DNA of 33,486 nucleotides from Clostridia bacterium (GTDB taxonomy: Bacteria; Bacillota; Clostridia; Oscillospirales; Acutalibacteraceae): assembly GCA_017406805.1 (NCBI GenBank), contig JAFQXU010000028.1, positions 1-33,486 on the forward strand, read 5' to 3'. Positions 16,217 through 23,550 of the stretch are shown one piece after another. Both the position numbers and the translations under genes were made by a program. Positions within the stretch are counted from its first letter, which is position 1; every line of letters begins with the position of its first letter. The notes below the pieces were generated by a model. It ran no database searches, was not told the origin of the DNA, and saw nothing but the letters and a program-made list of their open reading frames with translations.

Positions 16217-16246
16217 ATTATACATATTTGTTTTATTTAAAATCAA
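16217..16246 (-). promoter_or_regulatory. Putative sigma-A promoter of small paralog 2
   Basis: Minus-strand TTGATT (16241-16246), an 18-base spacer and TATAAT (16217-16222) lie upstream of the gene. Confidence 0.5.
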
Positions 16247-16343
16247 GTACATTTTTAAATTAGTTATTTTTTTGAATAATCCTCCAAAAAATGGTTAATA
16301 CTTTATTTTGCTTTAAAAAATTAATTATTGGAGGACGAAAAAC

Positions 16344-16964
16344 ATGAAAAATACTAAAGTAAAGGCGTTAATTTGTGGATTTATTTTTTCGGTGCTGTTT
16401 TCTTTTACCGGATTTTTTAACAGGTGCGACTGCATAAGCAGTAAAATTTTCAGGCTACATATCATAGCAAATTCAAACAGCAAAGAAGATCAAGATTTAA
16501 AACTTAAAGTTCGAGACAGAGTTTTAAAAGATTTTGGGGAATATTTTGGAGGATTAGATGATTTAACTGTGGCAAAAAAATTAACCCGGGAAAACATTGA
16601 AAAAATTAAAAAATCCGCAAAAGATGAAATTATTTTGAACGGATACGATTACGATGTAGATGTGTGTGTAACGAGTATGTATTTTAATAATAGAAAATAC
16701 GGGGATTTCACTATTCCTGCGGGAAAATATGATGCACTTAGAATTACAATCGGGCAGGCAAAAGGGAAAAACTGGTGGTGCGTTATGTTTCCGCCGATGT
16801 GTTTGCCGGCAGCCAGCGCAAAAGATGAACTGGAAGAAGTGTTAAATCCTTATGAAATGGACTTAGTGGAAGGCGAGAGGAAATATAAAATTAAATTTAA
16901 GGCGGTGGAATTAGCGGTAGAGCTGAAGGAGCTGTTTGACGGGGTTTTTGAAAAGATGTTTTAA
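16344..16964 (+). CDS. spoIIR: Stage II sporulation protein R
   Basis: A 206-residue protein with an N-terminal export or anchor helix (residues 7-25) and SpoIIR hallmarks: RLHIIANSNSKEDQDLKLKV (37-56) and NWWCVMFPPMCLPAAS (143-158). In Bacillus, SpoIIR is made in the forespore and signals across the septum to the SpoIIGA protease, which activates sigma E in the mother cell. It is thus strong evidence that the organism belongs to a spore-forming lineage. GGAGG lies 10 bases before the ATG. I could not identify a convincing sigma F promoter. It is monocistronic: the next gene has its own promoter. Confidence 0.93.
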   Translation: MKNTKVKALICGFIFSVLFSFTGFFNRCDCISSKIFRLHIIANSNSKEDQDLKLKVRDRVLKDFGEYFGGLDDLTVAKKLTRENIEKIKKSAKDEIILNGYDYDVDVCVTSMYFNNRKYGDFTIPAGKYDALRITIGQAKGKNWWCVMFPPMCLPAASAKDELEEVLNPYEMDLVEGERKYKIKFKAVELAVELKELFDGVFEKMF

Positions 16965-16982
16965 TTAATTATTTAAACCTGC

Positions 16983-17011
16983 TTGAAATTTAAATTTTAT
17001 TGTGCTATAAT
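16983..17011 (+). promoter_or_regulatory. Sigma-A promoter of ankyrin gene 1
   Basis: TTGAAA (16983-16988), a 17-base spacer and a perfect TATAAT (17006-17011). The sequence through the -10 is identical to that before ankyrin gene 2 (18141-18169). Confidence 0.85.
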
Positions 17012-17045
17012 TAAAAAGTAATTCAAAATAAAGGGGATTTAAACA

Positions 17046-18083
17046 ATGATTTTAAAAAAAGGTATAGCGACTGTTCTTTCATCAGCAACAATTTTAACGG
17101 CGGTTTCGCCTTGCGCATTCGCAGAAGGGAATAATTCAGAAGAAAAACACACAAAATCTATGAGCACCACGGGTAAAGTTCTTTTAGGGGCAGCAGGTGC
17201 AATTGGTCTTGCGGCACTTGGCAGAATTATTTATCATGCGGTTAAAAACTCACATGTAGAAGTGGAAACTTTAAAAGGAAAACCAATTTATGGCAAGTAC
17301 ATGGAATTAAAAAATGCTGTAATCAATTGTGAATACTATAAAGTTGAAAAATTGCTTAATGAAAATAAAGACCTTGACATAAATGCAGTTTATTTAAAAG
17401 GAACCACCCTACTCCATTTGGCTGTTATTCATTTTCGTAAAGATATATGCGAATTATTGATTTACCAGGGTGCTTATATTGATGCTAAAGACCAGTATGG
17501 TGAAACACCTCTTTATAAAGCCGTTTTTACTAGTAATGTTGAGGCATGTAGAGTATTAATTAAAAATGACGCCAATGTAAACATTAGAACAAACTCAGGG
17601 GAAACACCCTTCTCAAGAGCTGTTCGCCGTAATTCTAAGCAAATATGTGAGTTATTTTTTGATAAGTATGGTGTTGATGATATGGACCTCAACTACGCTG
17701 CCTTATTTAATAGTACAAATGTATGCGAGTTATTAATTGATAAGTATCATATTAATGTTAATAATGTAGATGCACATGGTAACACACCTCTTGCTAACGC
17801 TTTTTTTAAAAGTGCTGTTAATGTTTGTAAATTATTAATTAAAAAAGGTGCCGATGTTAACGTTAGAGTTAATAACAACGCAACACCACTCCACAAAGCC
17901 GTTCTATGGAACTGTTTAGACTTATGTAAACTATTGCTTGAAAAAGGTGCCGATATTAACGCCAAAGATAATTACGGTTTTACACCACTTGATTATGCCA
18001 ATAATCATTATTTTAAGATTAGTGACGATGTAAAGACTTTGCTTATTAAAAAAGGCGCAAAGCACGGCAACGAACTTAAATAA
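17046..18083 (+). CDS. Exported, membrane-anchored ankyrin-repeat protein 1
   Basis: A 345-residue protein. A signal peptide (residues 1-26, AFA before E27) is followed by a polar linker, a hydrophobic segment at about 43-66 (GKVLLGAAGAIGLAALGRII) and then about seven ankyrin repeats from about residue 88 to the end. Typical units include ETPLYKAV, TPLHKAVLWNCLDLCKLLLE and KGADINAKDNYGFTPLDYA. C23 is preceded by proline, so a lipobox is unlikely. Ankyrin repeats bind proteins; no enzymatic domain is present. The first 75 residues are nearly identical in all four family members in the window, while the repeats diverge. AAGGGG is the ribosome binding site. The partner is unknown; a host- or neighbour-facing role is inference. 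Confidence 0.88.
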   Translation: MILKKGIATVLSSATILTAVSPCAFAEGNNSEEKHTKSMSTTGKVLLGAAGAIGLAALGRIIYHAVKNSHVEVETLKGKPIYGKYMELKNAVINCEYYKVEKLLNENKDLDINAVYLKGTTLLHLAVIHFRKDICELLIYQGAYIDAKDQYGETPLYKAVFTSNVEACRVLIKNDANVNIRTNSGETPFSRAVRRNSKQICELFFDKYGVDDMDLNYAALFNSTNVCELLIDKYHINVNNVDAHGNTPLANAFFKSAVNVCKLLIKKGADVNVRVNNNATPLHKAVLWNCLDLCKLLLEKGADINAKDNYGFTPLDYANNHYFKISDDVKTLLIKKGAKHGNELK

Positions 18084-18102
18084 CTAATTAAAACACAAAA
18101 AT

Positions 18103-18136
18103 GCCAGGGTATAATACCCCGGCTTTTATTTTTTTG
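18103..18136 (+). terminator. Hairpin terminator after ankyrin gene 1
   Basis: GCCAGGGTA / TACCCCGGC arms (one A-C mismatch) with a 3-base loop are followed by TTTTATTTTTTT. The promoter of the next ankyrin gene begins 5 bases further on. Confidence 0.85.
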
Positions 18137-18140
18137 GTGC

Positions 18141-18169
18141 TTGAAATTTAAATTTTATTGTGCTATAAT
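18141..18169 (+). promoter_or_regulatory. Sigma-A promoter of ankyrin gene 2
   Basis: TTGAAA (18141-18146), a 17-base spacer and TATAAT (18164-18169), identical to the promoter of ankyrin gene 1. Confidence 0.85.
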
Positions 18170-18202
18170 TAAAGATAAATTAAAACAAAGGAGAACTAAA
18201 CA

Positions 18203-18970
18203 ATGATTTTAAAAAAAGGCATAGCAACTATTCTTTCATCAGCAACAATTTTAACGGCGGTTTCGCCTTGCGCATTTGCAGAAGGGAATAATTCAGAAGA
18301 AAAAAACACAAAATCTATGAGCACCACGGGTAAAGTCCTTTTAGGGGCAGCAGGTGCAGTTGGTCTTGCGGCCACAGCTGGAATTATTTATTATGCGGTT
18401 AAAAATTCACATGTAAAAGTGGAAACTTTAGAAGGGAAACCTATTTATGAAAAGTACAAGGAATTACAGAAGGCTGTAGTTAGTGGTAAATGTGAAAAAG
18501 TTAAAAATTTGCTTAATACAAATAAAGAACTTGACATAAATGCAATTTATTCTGGACGCTTCGCTACCTTACTTCACAAAGCTGTTTGGAAAAATGATGT
18601 CACTATGTGTAACCTATTAATTGACAGAGGCGCAGATATTAATGCTAAACTAAGTGAAAATCAAACAGTACTCCACGAGGCTGTTTCATTTAGTCAGTAT
18701 GATATGTGTAAGTTATTAATTGACAGAGGTGCTGATGTTAATGTTAAAAATTATTTCGGTTTTACACCACTTCACAAAATCTTATCTGAATATGGTACAT
18801 CGGAGGCCAAATTAAAAATTGTTAAATTATTAATTGAAAACGACGCTGATGTTAACGCCAAAGATCCATACTGGACACCACTTGATTATGCCCATTATTT
18901 TAAGCATAGTGACGATATAAAGAATTTGCTTATTAAACATGGCGCAAAGCGTGGTAATGAACTTAAATAA
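18203..18970 (+). CDS. Exported, membrane-anchored ankyrin-repeat protein 2
   Basis: A 255-residue paralog. It has a signal peptide (1-26), a hydrophobic segment at about 43-66 (VGLAATAGIIYYAV) and four to five ankyrin repeats (TLLHKAVWKNDVTMCNLLID, RGADINAK, TPLHKILSEYG, DDADVNAKDPYWTPLDYA-like), ending HGAKRGNELK. It is shorter than protein 1 by about three repeats, consistent with gain or loss of 33-residue units. It has its own promoter, AAGGAG ribosome binding site and terminator, so it is transcribed alone. Confidence 0.88.
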   Translation: MILKKGIATILSSATILTAVSPCAFAEGNNSEEKNTKSMSTTGKVLLGAAGAVGLAATAGIIYYAVKNSHVKVETLEGKPIYEKYKELQKAVVSGKCEKVKNLLNTNKELDINAIYSGRFATLLHKAVWKNDVTMCNLLIDRGADINAKLSENQTVLHEAVSFSQYDMCKLLIDRGADVNVKNYFGFTPLHKILSEYGTSEAKLKIVKLLIENDADVNAKDPYWTPLDYAHYFKHSDDIKNLLIKHGAKRGNELK

Positions 18971-18993
18971 CTAATTAAATTAAAACACAAAAA

Positions 18994-19020
18994 AGCCGGC
19001 CAATCAGCCGGCTTTTATTT
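18994..19020. terminator. Bidirectional terminator shared by ankyrin gene 2 and ogg
   Basis: A perfect 7-bp stem (AGCCGGC 18994-19000, GCCGGCT 19007-19013) with a 6-base loop is flanked by an A-run on the left and TTTTATTTTTTT on the right. It terminates both convergent units. The ogg stop codon at 19015 lies in the T-rich flank. Confidence 0.9.
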
Positions 19021-19863
19021 TTTTAGTATTTCCGGGTTTGTTCGTGTGTAATGGTAAAGATATTGCTGGGCTATTCCCGCATACTTGCCAAAAACTTCCA
19101 GATCTTTACCTTTAAAAAACGCTTCCATTACCTTTTTCATCCAAATATCCATCGGAAATGCCGCTAAATTATGCATTCCGTAGAGCAAAACACAGTCGGC
19201 CACTTTTGGCCCGACTCCTTTTATTTTCATAAGCTCGGTTTTTGCATTTTCCGGCGGCATTTTTGATATTTTTTCCAGGTTTATTTCTTTTGAATTCACT
19301 TTTTTCGCCGCATCGAGAATATATTTTGCCCTAAATCCGCTTTTTATCACGGCCAAATCTTCCTCGGTTAACTCCGCTAACTTTTTTGCACTCGGGAAAG
19401 CGTATCCGCCGTTTATTTTCTCGCCAAAATTTTCGCAAAGTTTAGAAATTATCTTTTTTATTCTCGGTATGTTGTTATTTTGTGAAATTATAAAAGAGCA
19501 AAGAGTTTCCCAAGGTTCTTGCTTTAAAATTCGTATGCCGGGGTAAGTTTCAATAGCCTTTTTTAAAACGGGGTCTATTTTTTCTAATTCTTTTTTCAGA
19601 TTTTCGTAGTCAAAAGAAAAATCAAAATAATCTTTCCAAACGTTTTCAAAATCTTTTTTGGAAGTGTTTTTAAAATAAACATCGTTTGAAATTTGAGAAA
19701 CCACAAGCTTTTTACCAAATGCTATCCCGGAGTATTCGTTTTCGTTTATTTTTTCCCAACGAAAACATTGACCACAGTCAAAAATCTGACCGAGGTCAAA
19801 GCTTAAAACATTTTTTATTAGTATGCCGTCTTTATACGCCAAAGCCCAAATTTTATTAGCCAT
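19015..19863 (-). CDS. ogg: 8-oxoguanine DNA glycosylase/AP lyase, OGG1 type
   Basis: A 282-residue protein. The N-terminal OGG domain (LGQIFDCGQCFRWEKI) precedes the helix-hairpin-helix GPD fold. QNNNIPRI, GVGPKVADCVLLYG with catalytic Lys220, and FPMDIW with Asp239 match the OGG1 active site. It removes oxidised guanine opposite cytosine and nicks the strand. I chose the ATG at 19863, not the longer frame start at 19926. The ATG overlaps the last 8 bases of rpmB (ATGGCTAA), fits the family N-terminus, and the longer version would only add rpmB-overlapping sequence. Expression is probably coupled to rpmB translation. Assignment is secure; OGG1-type enzymes occur in some clostridia and archaea but are uncommon in bacteria. 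Confidence 0.93.
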   Translation of the reverse strand: MANKIWALAYKDGILIKNVLSFDLGQIFDCGQCFRWEKINENEYSGIAFGKKLVVSQISNDVYFKNTSKKDFENVWKDYFDFSFDYENLKKELEKIDPVLKKAIETYPGIRILKQEPWETLCSFIISQNNNIPRIKKIISKLCENFGEKINGGYAFPSAKKLAELTEEDLAVIKSGFRAKYILDAAKKVNSKEINLEKISKMPPENAKTELMKIKGVGPKVADCVLLYGMHNLAAFPMDIWMKKVMEAFFKGKDLEVFGKYAGIAQQYLYHYTRTNPEILKK

Positions 19864-20044
19864 TAGATGCGACTTTGCCGGAACGCATACACCTTGTGCA
19901 AGCGTAAAGGCGTGTTGGCGTACCATTTACAACTGCTTTTACTCTTCTTATGTTTGGTTTCCACATTTTGTTTGCACGTCTGTGCGAGTGAGAAACCTTT
20001 ATTCCGAATGACACGGATTTACCGCAAATTTGACATTCTGCCAT
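19856..20044 (-). CDS. rpmB: Ribosomal protein L28 (bL28), zinc-binding form
   Basis: A 62-residue protein with two CxxC pairs (C4/C7 and C49/C52), the zinc-carrying form of L28. It also has the family core VSHSHRRANKMWKPNIRRVK. It is a structural protein of the large ribosomal subunit. AAGGAG precedes the ATG. Its own promoter is upstream and ogg follows with an 8-base overlap. Confidence 0.96.
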   Translation of the reverse strand: MAECQICGKSVSFGIKVSHSHRRANKMWKPNIRRVKAVVNGTPTRLYACTRCMRSGKVASNG

Positions 20045-20110
20045 TGATAATTACTCCTTTTACTTGTTATACTAGTGTGCTATTTAAGCATTTGCACCAC
20101 TCAGTATATT

Positions 20111-20139
20111 ATTATATCAAATAATCCAGGTAATTGCAA
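20111..20139 (-). promoter_or_regulatory. Sigma-A promoter of rpmB-ogg
   Basis: Minus-strand TTGCAA (20134-20139), a 17-base spacer and TATAAT (20111-20116), leaving a 5' leader of about 60 bases. Confidence 0.8.
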
Positions 20140-20152
20140 GATATGATTTAAA

Positions 20153-20189
20153 TTAATTAATCTAATTTAAGGTTGCTGTTATTCTTTGT
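20153..20189 (-). pseudogene. Possible remnant of an ankyrin-gene 3' end
   Basis: Read on the minus strand, this stretch (GACAAAGAATAACAGCAACC, then TTAAATTAG and ATTAATTAA) resembles the 3' end shared by the ankyrin genes. The counterpart is GACGCAAAGCACAGCAAC, then CTTGAATAACTAATTAA in ankyrin gene 4. It lies just after the stop of ankyrin gene 3. It is too short to be sure. Confidence 0.3.
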
Positions 20190-20192
20190 CTC

Positions 20193-21620
20193 TTATTTAA
20201 GGTCGTAGCCACACTTTGCGCCATGGTCAACAAGAAAATTTTTTATTTTATCATTTTTAGACAATGTGTTCAAATCAAGAGGTGTAAAACCAGCATTACT
20301 TTTGGCATTAATATCGGCACCTTTTTTAATTAATAACTTGCATATTTTAATTTTACCAGAGGAAACAGCTTTATGAAGAGGTGTTTCCCCTAAATTATCT
20401 CTGGAATTAACATCAATACCCTTGTCAAGTAATAAATTGCATACTTTAAGACTACCATATGTAGCAGCAGTGTGAAGATATGTTTTATCAGCGTTAATAT
20501 CAAAACCATTGTTAATAAATAATTCACATATTTCTGTATTGTCTTTGCTAATAGCATTTTCAAAAAATGCTGAATCCATATGAGCACCTTTTTTGAGTAA
20601 TACTTCACATATATTCAGTTTATTATTTATAATAGCAGAACGTAAGGGTTTATTCCCAAAAATATTTTTTTCATTAACATCAGCACCACTATCAATTAAT
20701 AATTCACATATATTGGCGTAACCACGGCACATAGCAACATGTAAAGGTTTATTCCCAAAAATATCTTTTGCATTAACATCAGCACCATTTTTAATTAATA
20801 ACTTGCATATTTCAATTTTACCAACCATAGCCGCTTTATGAAGAGGTGTTTCCCCTAAATTATCTCTGGCATTAACATCAATACCCTTGTTAATAAATAA
20901 TTCACATATTTTTGTGTTGTCATCGTCAACAGCTTCAAAAAATAATTCTGGATGAATATGAGCACCTTTTTTAAGCAATAATTCACATACCTTACTATGC
21001 TTCCGGTCGATAGCATAATGAAGAGGTGTAAAACGAGGCATAGAGCCGGCATTAACATCTGCGCCTCTGCAAATTAATAACTCACATATATCGCCGAAGC
21101 CTTGTTCTGCGGCAAGGTGTAAAGGTGTTCTATTAAATTCTTTTCCGGCATTAACATCTGCGCCTCTGCAAATTAATAACTCACATATATTGTAATAACC
21201 ATTATTAACAGCTATGTGAAGTAAAGTATTGTTTTCTGTATACCATAAATCGTCGTTATCAATACGTTGTTTAAACCATGCATTTACGTTAAGTTCTTTA
21301 TTTGTATTAAGTAAATTTTCAACTTTTTCATATTTATTTTCAATTACAGCATCTTTTAATTCCATGTACTTATTATAAATTGGTTTTCCTTTTAAAGTTT
21401 CCACTTCTACATGTGAGTTTTTAACCGCATGATAAATAATTCCACCAACTGCTGCAAGACTGATTGCACCTGCTGCCCCTAAAAGAACTTTACCCGTGGT
21501 GCTCATAGATTTTGTGTTTTTTTCTTCTGAATTATTTCCTTCTGCGAATGCGCAGGGAGAAACCGCCGTTAAAAGTGTTGCCGAAGAAAGAATAGTTGCT
21601 ATGCCTTTTTTAAAAATCAT
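20193..21620 (-). CDS. Exported, membrane-anchored ankyrin-repeat protein 3 (longest member)
   Basis: A 475-residue protein. It has the family signal peptide (1-26), a hydrophobic segment at about 43-66, and roughly eleven ankyrin units from about residue 85 to 470. Units such as RGADVNAGKEFNRTPLHLAA and DNLGETPLHKAAMVGKIEIC are near consensus. Two segments of the type KKGAH....FFE.A...DNT.ICELFIN occur about 155 residues apart, showing an internal block duplication. It ends HGAKCGYDLK. Own promoter and AAGGAG ribosome binding site are present; I see no clear terminator before the rpmB promoter. The binding partner is unknown. Confidence 0.88.
   Translation of the reverse strand: MIFKKGIATILSSATLLTAVSPCAFAEGNNSEEKNTKSMSTTGKVLLGAAGAISLAAVGGIIYHAVKNSHVEVETLKGKPIYNKYMELKDAVIENKYEKVENLLNTNKELNVNAWFKQRIDNDDLWYTENNTLLHIAVNNGYYNICELLICRGADVNAGKEFNRTPLHLAAEQGFGDICELLICRGADVNAGSMPRFTPLHYAIDRKHSKVCELLLKKGAHIHPELFFEAVDDDNTKICELFINKGIDVNARDNLGETPLHKAAMVGKIEICKLLIKNGADVNAKDIFGNKPLHVAMCRGYANICELLIDSGADVNEKNIFGNKPLRSAIINNKLNICEVLLKKGAHMDSAFFENAISKDNTEICELFINNGFDINADKTYLHTAATYGSLKVCNLLLDKGIDVNSRDNLGETPLHKAVSSGKIKICKLLIKKGADINAKSNAGFTPLDLNTLSKNDKIKNFLVDHGAKCGYDLK
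20324..20890. repeat. Two near-identical ankyrin-unit blocks 465 bp apart inside ankyrin gene 3
   Basis: Bases 20324-20425 and 20789-20890 align closely. Within them 20368-20425 and 20833-20890 (58 bases) differ at a single position. This is a recent block duplication or gene conversion between repeats. Confidence 0.85.
21046..21190. repeat. 46-bp identical direct repeat, period 99 bp
   Basis: Bases 21046-21091 and 21145-21190 are identical (beginning CCGGCATTAACATCTGCGCC). They encode ICELLICRGADVNAG twice in adjacent 33-residue ankyrin units, so one unit was recently duplicated. Confidence 0.85.
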
Positions 21621-21655
21621 TGTTTAAATTCTCCTTTATTTTTAGTTTAGTTTTA

Positions 21656-21683
21656 ATTATAACATAAAAAAATTAAATTTCAA
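21656..21683 (-). promoter_or_regulatory. Sigma-A promoter of ankyrin gene 3
   Basis: Minus-strand TTGAAA (21678-21683), a 16-base spacer and TATAAT (21656-21661). Same GGTGCTTGAAATTTAA context as on the plus-strand members. Confidence 0.8.
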
Positions 21684-21687
21684 GCAC

Positions 21688-21719
21688 CAAAAAAATAAAA
21701 GCCGGAGTTATACCCCGGC
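21688..21719 (-). terminator. Hairpin terminator after ankyrin gene 4
   Basis: On the minus strand GCCGGGGTATAACTCCGGC forms an 8-bp stem with one mismatch, followed by TTTTATTTTTTTGG. The promoter of ankyrin gene 3 follows at once, mirroring the plus-strand pair. Confidence 0.85.
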
Positions 21720-21738
21720 TTTTTTGTGTTTTAATTAG

Positions 21739-22395
21739 TTATTCAAGTTTGTTGCTGTGCTTTGCGTCATGACTTGTAAGAAGTTGTTTTATTTCATCAC
21801 TTTTTGCATAATCAAGAGGTGTCATGTTCTTATAATCCTTAGCGTTAACATTAACGCCATTATTAATCAACAGCTCGCAGATTTCAGGCTTATTGTTTAA
21901 AGTGGCTATTTGAAAAGGTGTTAAACCAAATTTATCTTTAGCATTAACGTCAGCACCGTTTTCAATTAATAATTTACATATTTTTAAATGACCATTTTGT
22001 GCGGCTAAATGAAGTAAAGTATATCCTTCGTCATAAAGTGCATTTATGTCAAGTTCTTTATTTGTGTTAAGTGAATTTTCAACCAGTTCATAAGCATTAC
22101 AAAACACACCTTTATGTAATTCCATGTGCTTTTCGTAAATAGAAGTACCTTTTAAAGTTTCCACGTATAAAGGGGTTGCTTCTGCATTTGAATTTTTAAC
22201 TGCATAATAAATAATTCCAGCTGTGGCCGCAAGACCAATTGCACCTGCTGCCCCTAAAAGAACTTTATCCGTGGTGCTCATAGATTTTGTGTGTTTTTCT
22301 TCTGAATTATTCCCTTCTGCAAATGCGCAAGGAGAAATCGCCGTTAAAATTGTTGCTGCAGAAAGAATAGTCGATACGCTTTTTTTAAATGTCAT
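21739..22395 (-). CDS. Exported, membrane-anchored ankyrin-repeat protein 4
   Basis: A 218-residue paralog with the family signal peptide (1-26), a hydrophobic segment (about 43-67) and a short insert (NAEATPLY) before the common VETLKGTSIY linker. Three to four ankyrin repeats follow (YTLLHLAAQNGHLKICKLLI, NGADVNAKDKFGLTPFQIA, INNGVNVNAKDYKNMTPLDY). It ends HDAKHSNKLE. It has its own promoter, AAAGGAGG ribosome binding site and terminator. It is the shortest member of the family here. Confidence 0.87.
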   Translation of the reverse strand: MTFKKSVSTILSAATILTAISPCAFAEGNNSEEKHTKSMSTTDKVLLGAAGAIGLAATAGIIYYAVKNSNAEATPLYVETLKGTSIYEKHMELHKGVFCNAYELVENSLNTNKELDINALYDEGYTLLHLAAQNGHLKICKLLIENGADVNAKDKFGLTPFQIATLNNKPEICELLINNGVNVNAKDYKNMTPLDYAKSDEIKQLLTSHDAKHSNKLE

Positions 22396-22430
22396 TATTT
22401 GAATCCTCCTTTATTTTTAGTTTAATTTTA

Positions 22431-22459
22431 ATTATAACATAAAAAAAATTAAATTTCAA
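22431..22459 (-). promoter_or_regulatory. Sigma-A promoter of ankyrin gene 4
   Basis: Minus-strand TTGAAA (22454-22459), a 17-base spacer and TATAAT (22431-22436). Confidence 0.8.
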
Positions 22460-22477
22460 ATGCTTTTTAATTTTATA

Positions 22478-22512
22478 ATTTTTTAAAAAATTAGCTCGGC
22501 GTTTTGCCGAGC
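22478..22512 (-). terminator. Terminator after spoVAD
   Basis: A perfect 7-bp stem (GCTCGGC 22494-22500, GCCGAGC 22506-22512) with a 5-base loop; on the minus strand it is followed by TAATTTTTT. Confidence 0.85.
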
Positions 22513-22524
22513 AGTTTGTAAATT

Positions 22525-23535
22525 TTAAGCTGTTATATTTATTAAATGTGCAACCCCGGGTATTGTTTCGCCTTGCTGCGACGAGGTGGGGGACATGAGT
22601 GCACCTGTGGCCATGAACAAAATGTTTTTCCATTTTCCGTTTTTTACGTTATTTAAAATATGTGAGCATAAAATTGAAGCTGAGCAGCCACATCCCGAGG
22701 CTCCTGCGTGGACGTCTTGTGCTTCTTTATGGTACATCATTAGCCCACAGTCGCGATAATTTGAACCTATTTTAATATTTTCTTTTTCCAGTAATTCTTT
22801 TAATAAATCTGAGCCGACTTCCCCTAAATCTCCCGAAAAGACAGCGTCGTAATCATCAGGAGAAGTCCCTGTGTCTTTAAAAAAAGAAATCATAGTTTTT
22901 GCCGCCGCCGGAGCCATTGCTGCGCCCATGTTGTTAATGTCTTTTATACCTAGATCCACTATTTTCCCAACAGTTGCCATTTTTATTTTTGGGTCGTTGT
23001 CAGTTTTTTGGCTTACTATTGCTGCGCCAGCTCCCGTTACAGTCCATTGTGCTGTGGGAGTTCTTTGTCCGCCGTATTGAAGTGGAAACCTAAACTGTCT
23101 TTCTGATGAGCAAAAATGTGATGAAGTAACCGCCGCGGAATAATTTGCAATGCCTGCTTCAATGGAAGTGGCGGCCAAAAACAAAGTTTGCGCCATTGTG
23201 GAACATGCGCCAAATTGTCCCAAAAAAGGAATCCCGAGTCTGCGAAGCCCAAAGGACGACGATACGCACTGATTTAGTAAATCCCCTGCAAAAATGTAGT
23301 TAATATTTTGAAAATGTAGGTTTGTTTTTTCAATTGCTGTGGTTACCGCTTCTTTTTGCAGGCGGCTTTCTGCCTTTTCCCATGTGGGTTCGTTTAAAGA
23401 AGTGTCTTCAAAAATTTTATCAAATTCATCTCCAAGCGGCCCCTCTGATTCTTTTTTCCCGCAAACCGCTGCATAGCTTATTATTGATGGCTGTGTTTCG
23501 AATAATATGGTGTTTTTTCCCATTCTTTTTCCCAT
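22525..23535 (-). CDS. spoVAD: Stage V sporulation protein AD
   Basis: A 336-residue protein of normal SpoVAD length. The thiolase-like fold is recognisable from GDLLNQCVSSSFGLRRLGIP, FGACSTMAQTLFLAA, AAVTSSHFCSSERQFRFPLQ, FSGDLGEVGSDLL and the closing GALMSPTSSQQGETIPGVAH. SpoVAD binds dipicolinic acid and, with SpoVAC and SpoVAEb, moves Ca-DPA into the forespore. GGAGGAA lies upstream of the ATG. Unlike the usual spoVAC-AD-AE order, no spoVAC or spoVAE is adjacent: a small ORF is upstream and an ankyrin gene lies downstream. A forespore sigma G promoter is expected but I could not place one with confidence. Confidence 0.93.
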   Translation of the reverse strand: MGKRMGKNTILFETQPSIISYAAVCGKKESEGPLGDEFDKIFEDTSLNEPTWEKAESRLQKEAVTTAIEKTNLHFQNINYIFAGDLLNQCVSSSFGLRRLGIPFLGQFGACSTMAQTLFLAATSIEAGIANYSAAVTSSHFCSSERQFRFPLQYGGQRTPTAQWTVTGAGAAIVSQKTDNDPKIKMATVGKIVDLGIKDINNMGAAMAPAAAKTMISFFKDTGTSPDDYDAVFSGDLGEVGSDLLKELLEKENIKIGSNYRDCGLMMYHKEAQDVHAGASGCGCSASILCSHILNNVKNGKWKNILFMATGALMSPTSSQQGETIPGVAHLINITA

Positions 23536-23550
23536 AATGAAATTCCTCCT

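Noticed and set aside
16250-16343. Sigma F promoter for spoIIR
   Set aside because: A GAATA...GGTTAATACT arrangement exists, but the -10 departs from consensus at several positions. I could not support it.
17046-17125. Ankyrin proteins as lipoproteins
   Set aside because: The only cysteine near the cleavage region (SPC) follows proline, which breaks the lipobox. AFA before Glu fits signal peptidase I.
19864-19926. Longer N-terminus for the OGG1-type protein
   Set aside because: It would overlap rpmB more deeply, adds residues not typical of the family, and the ATG at 19863 fits both family start and coupling.
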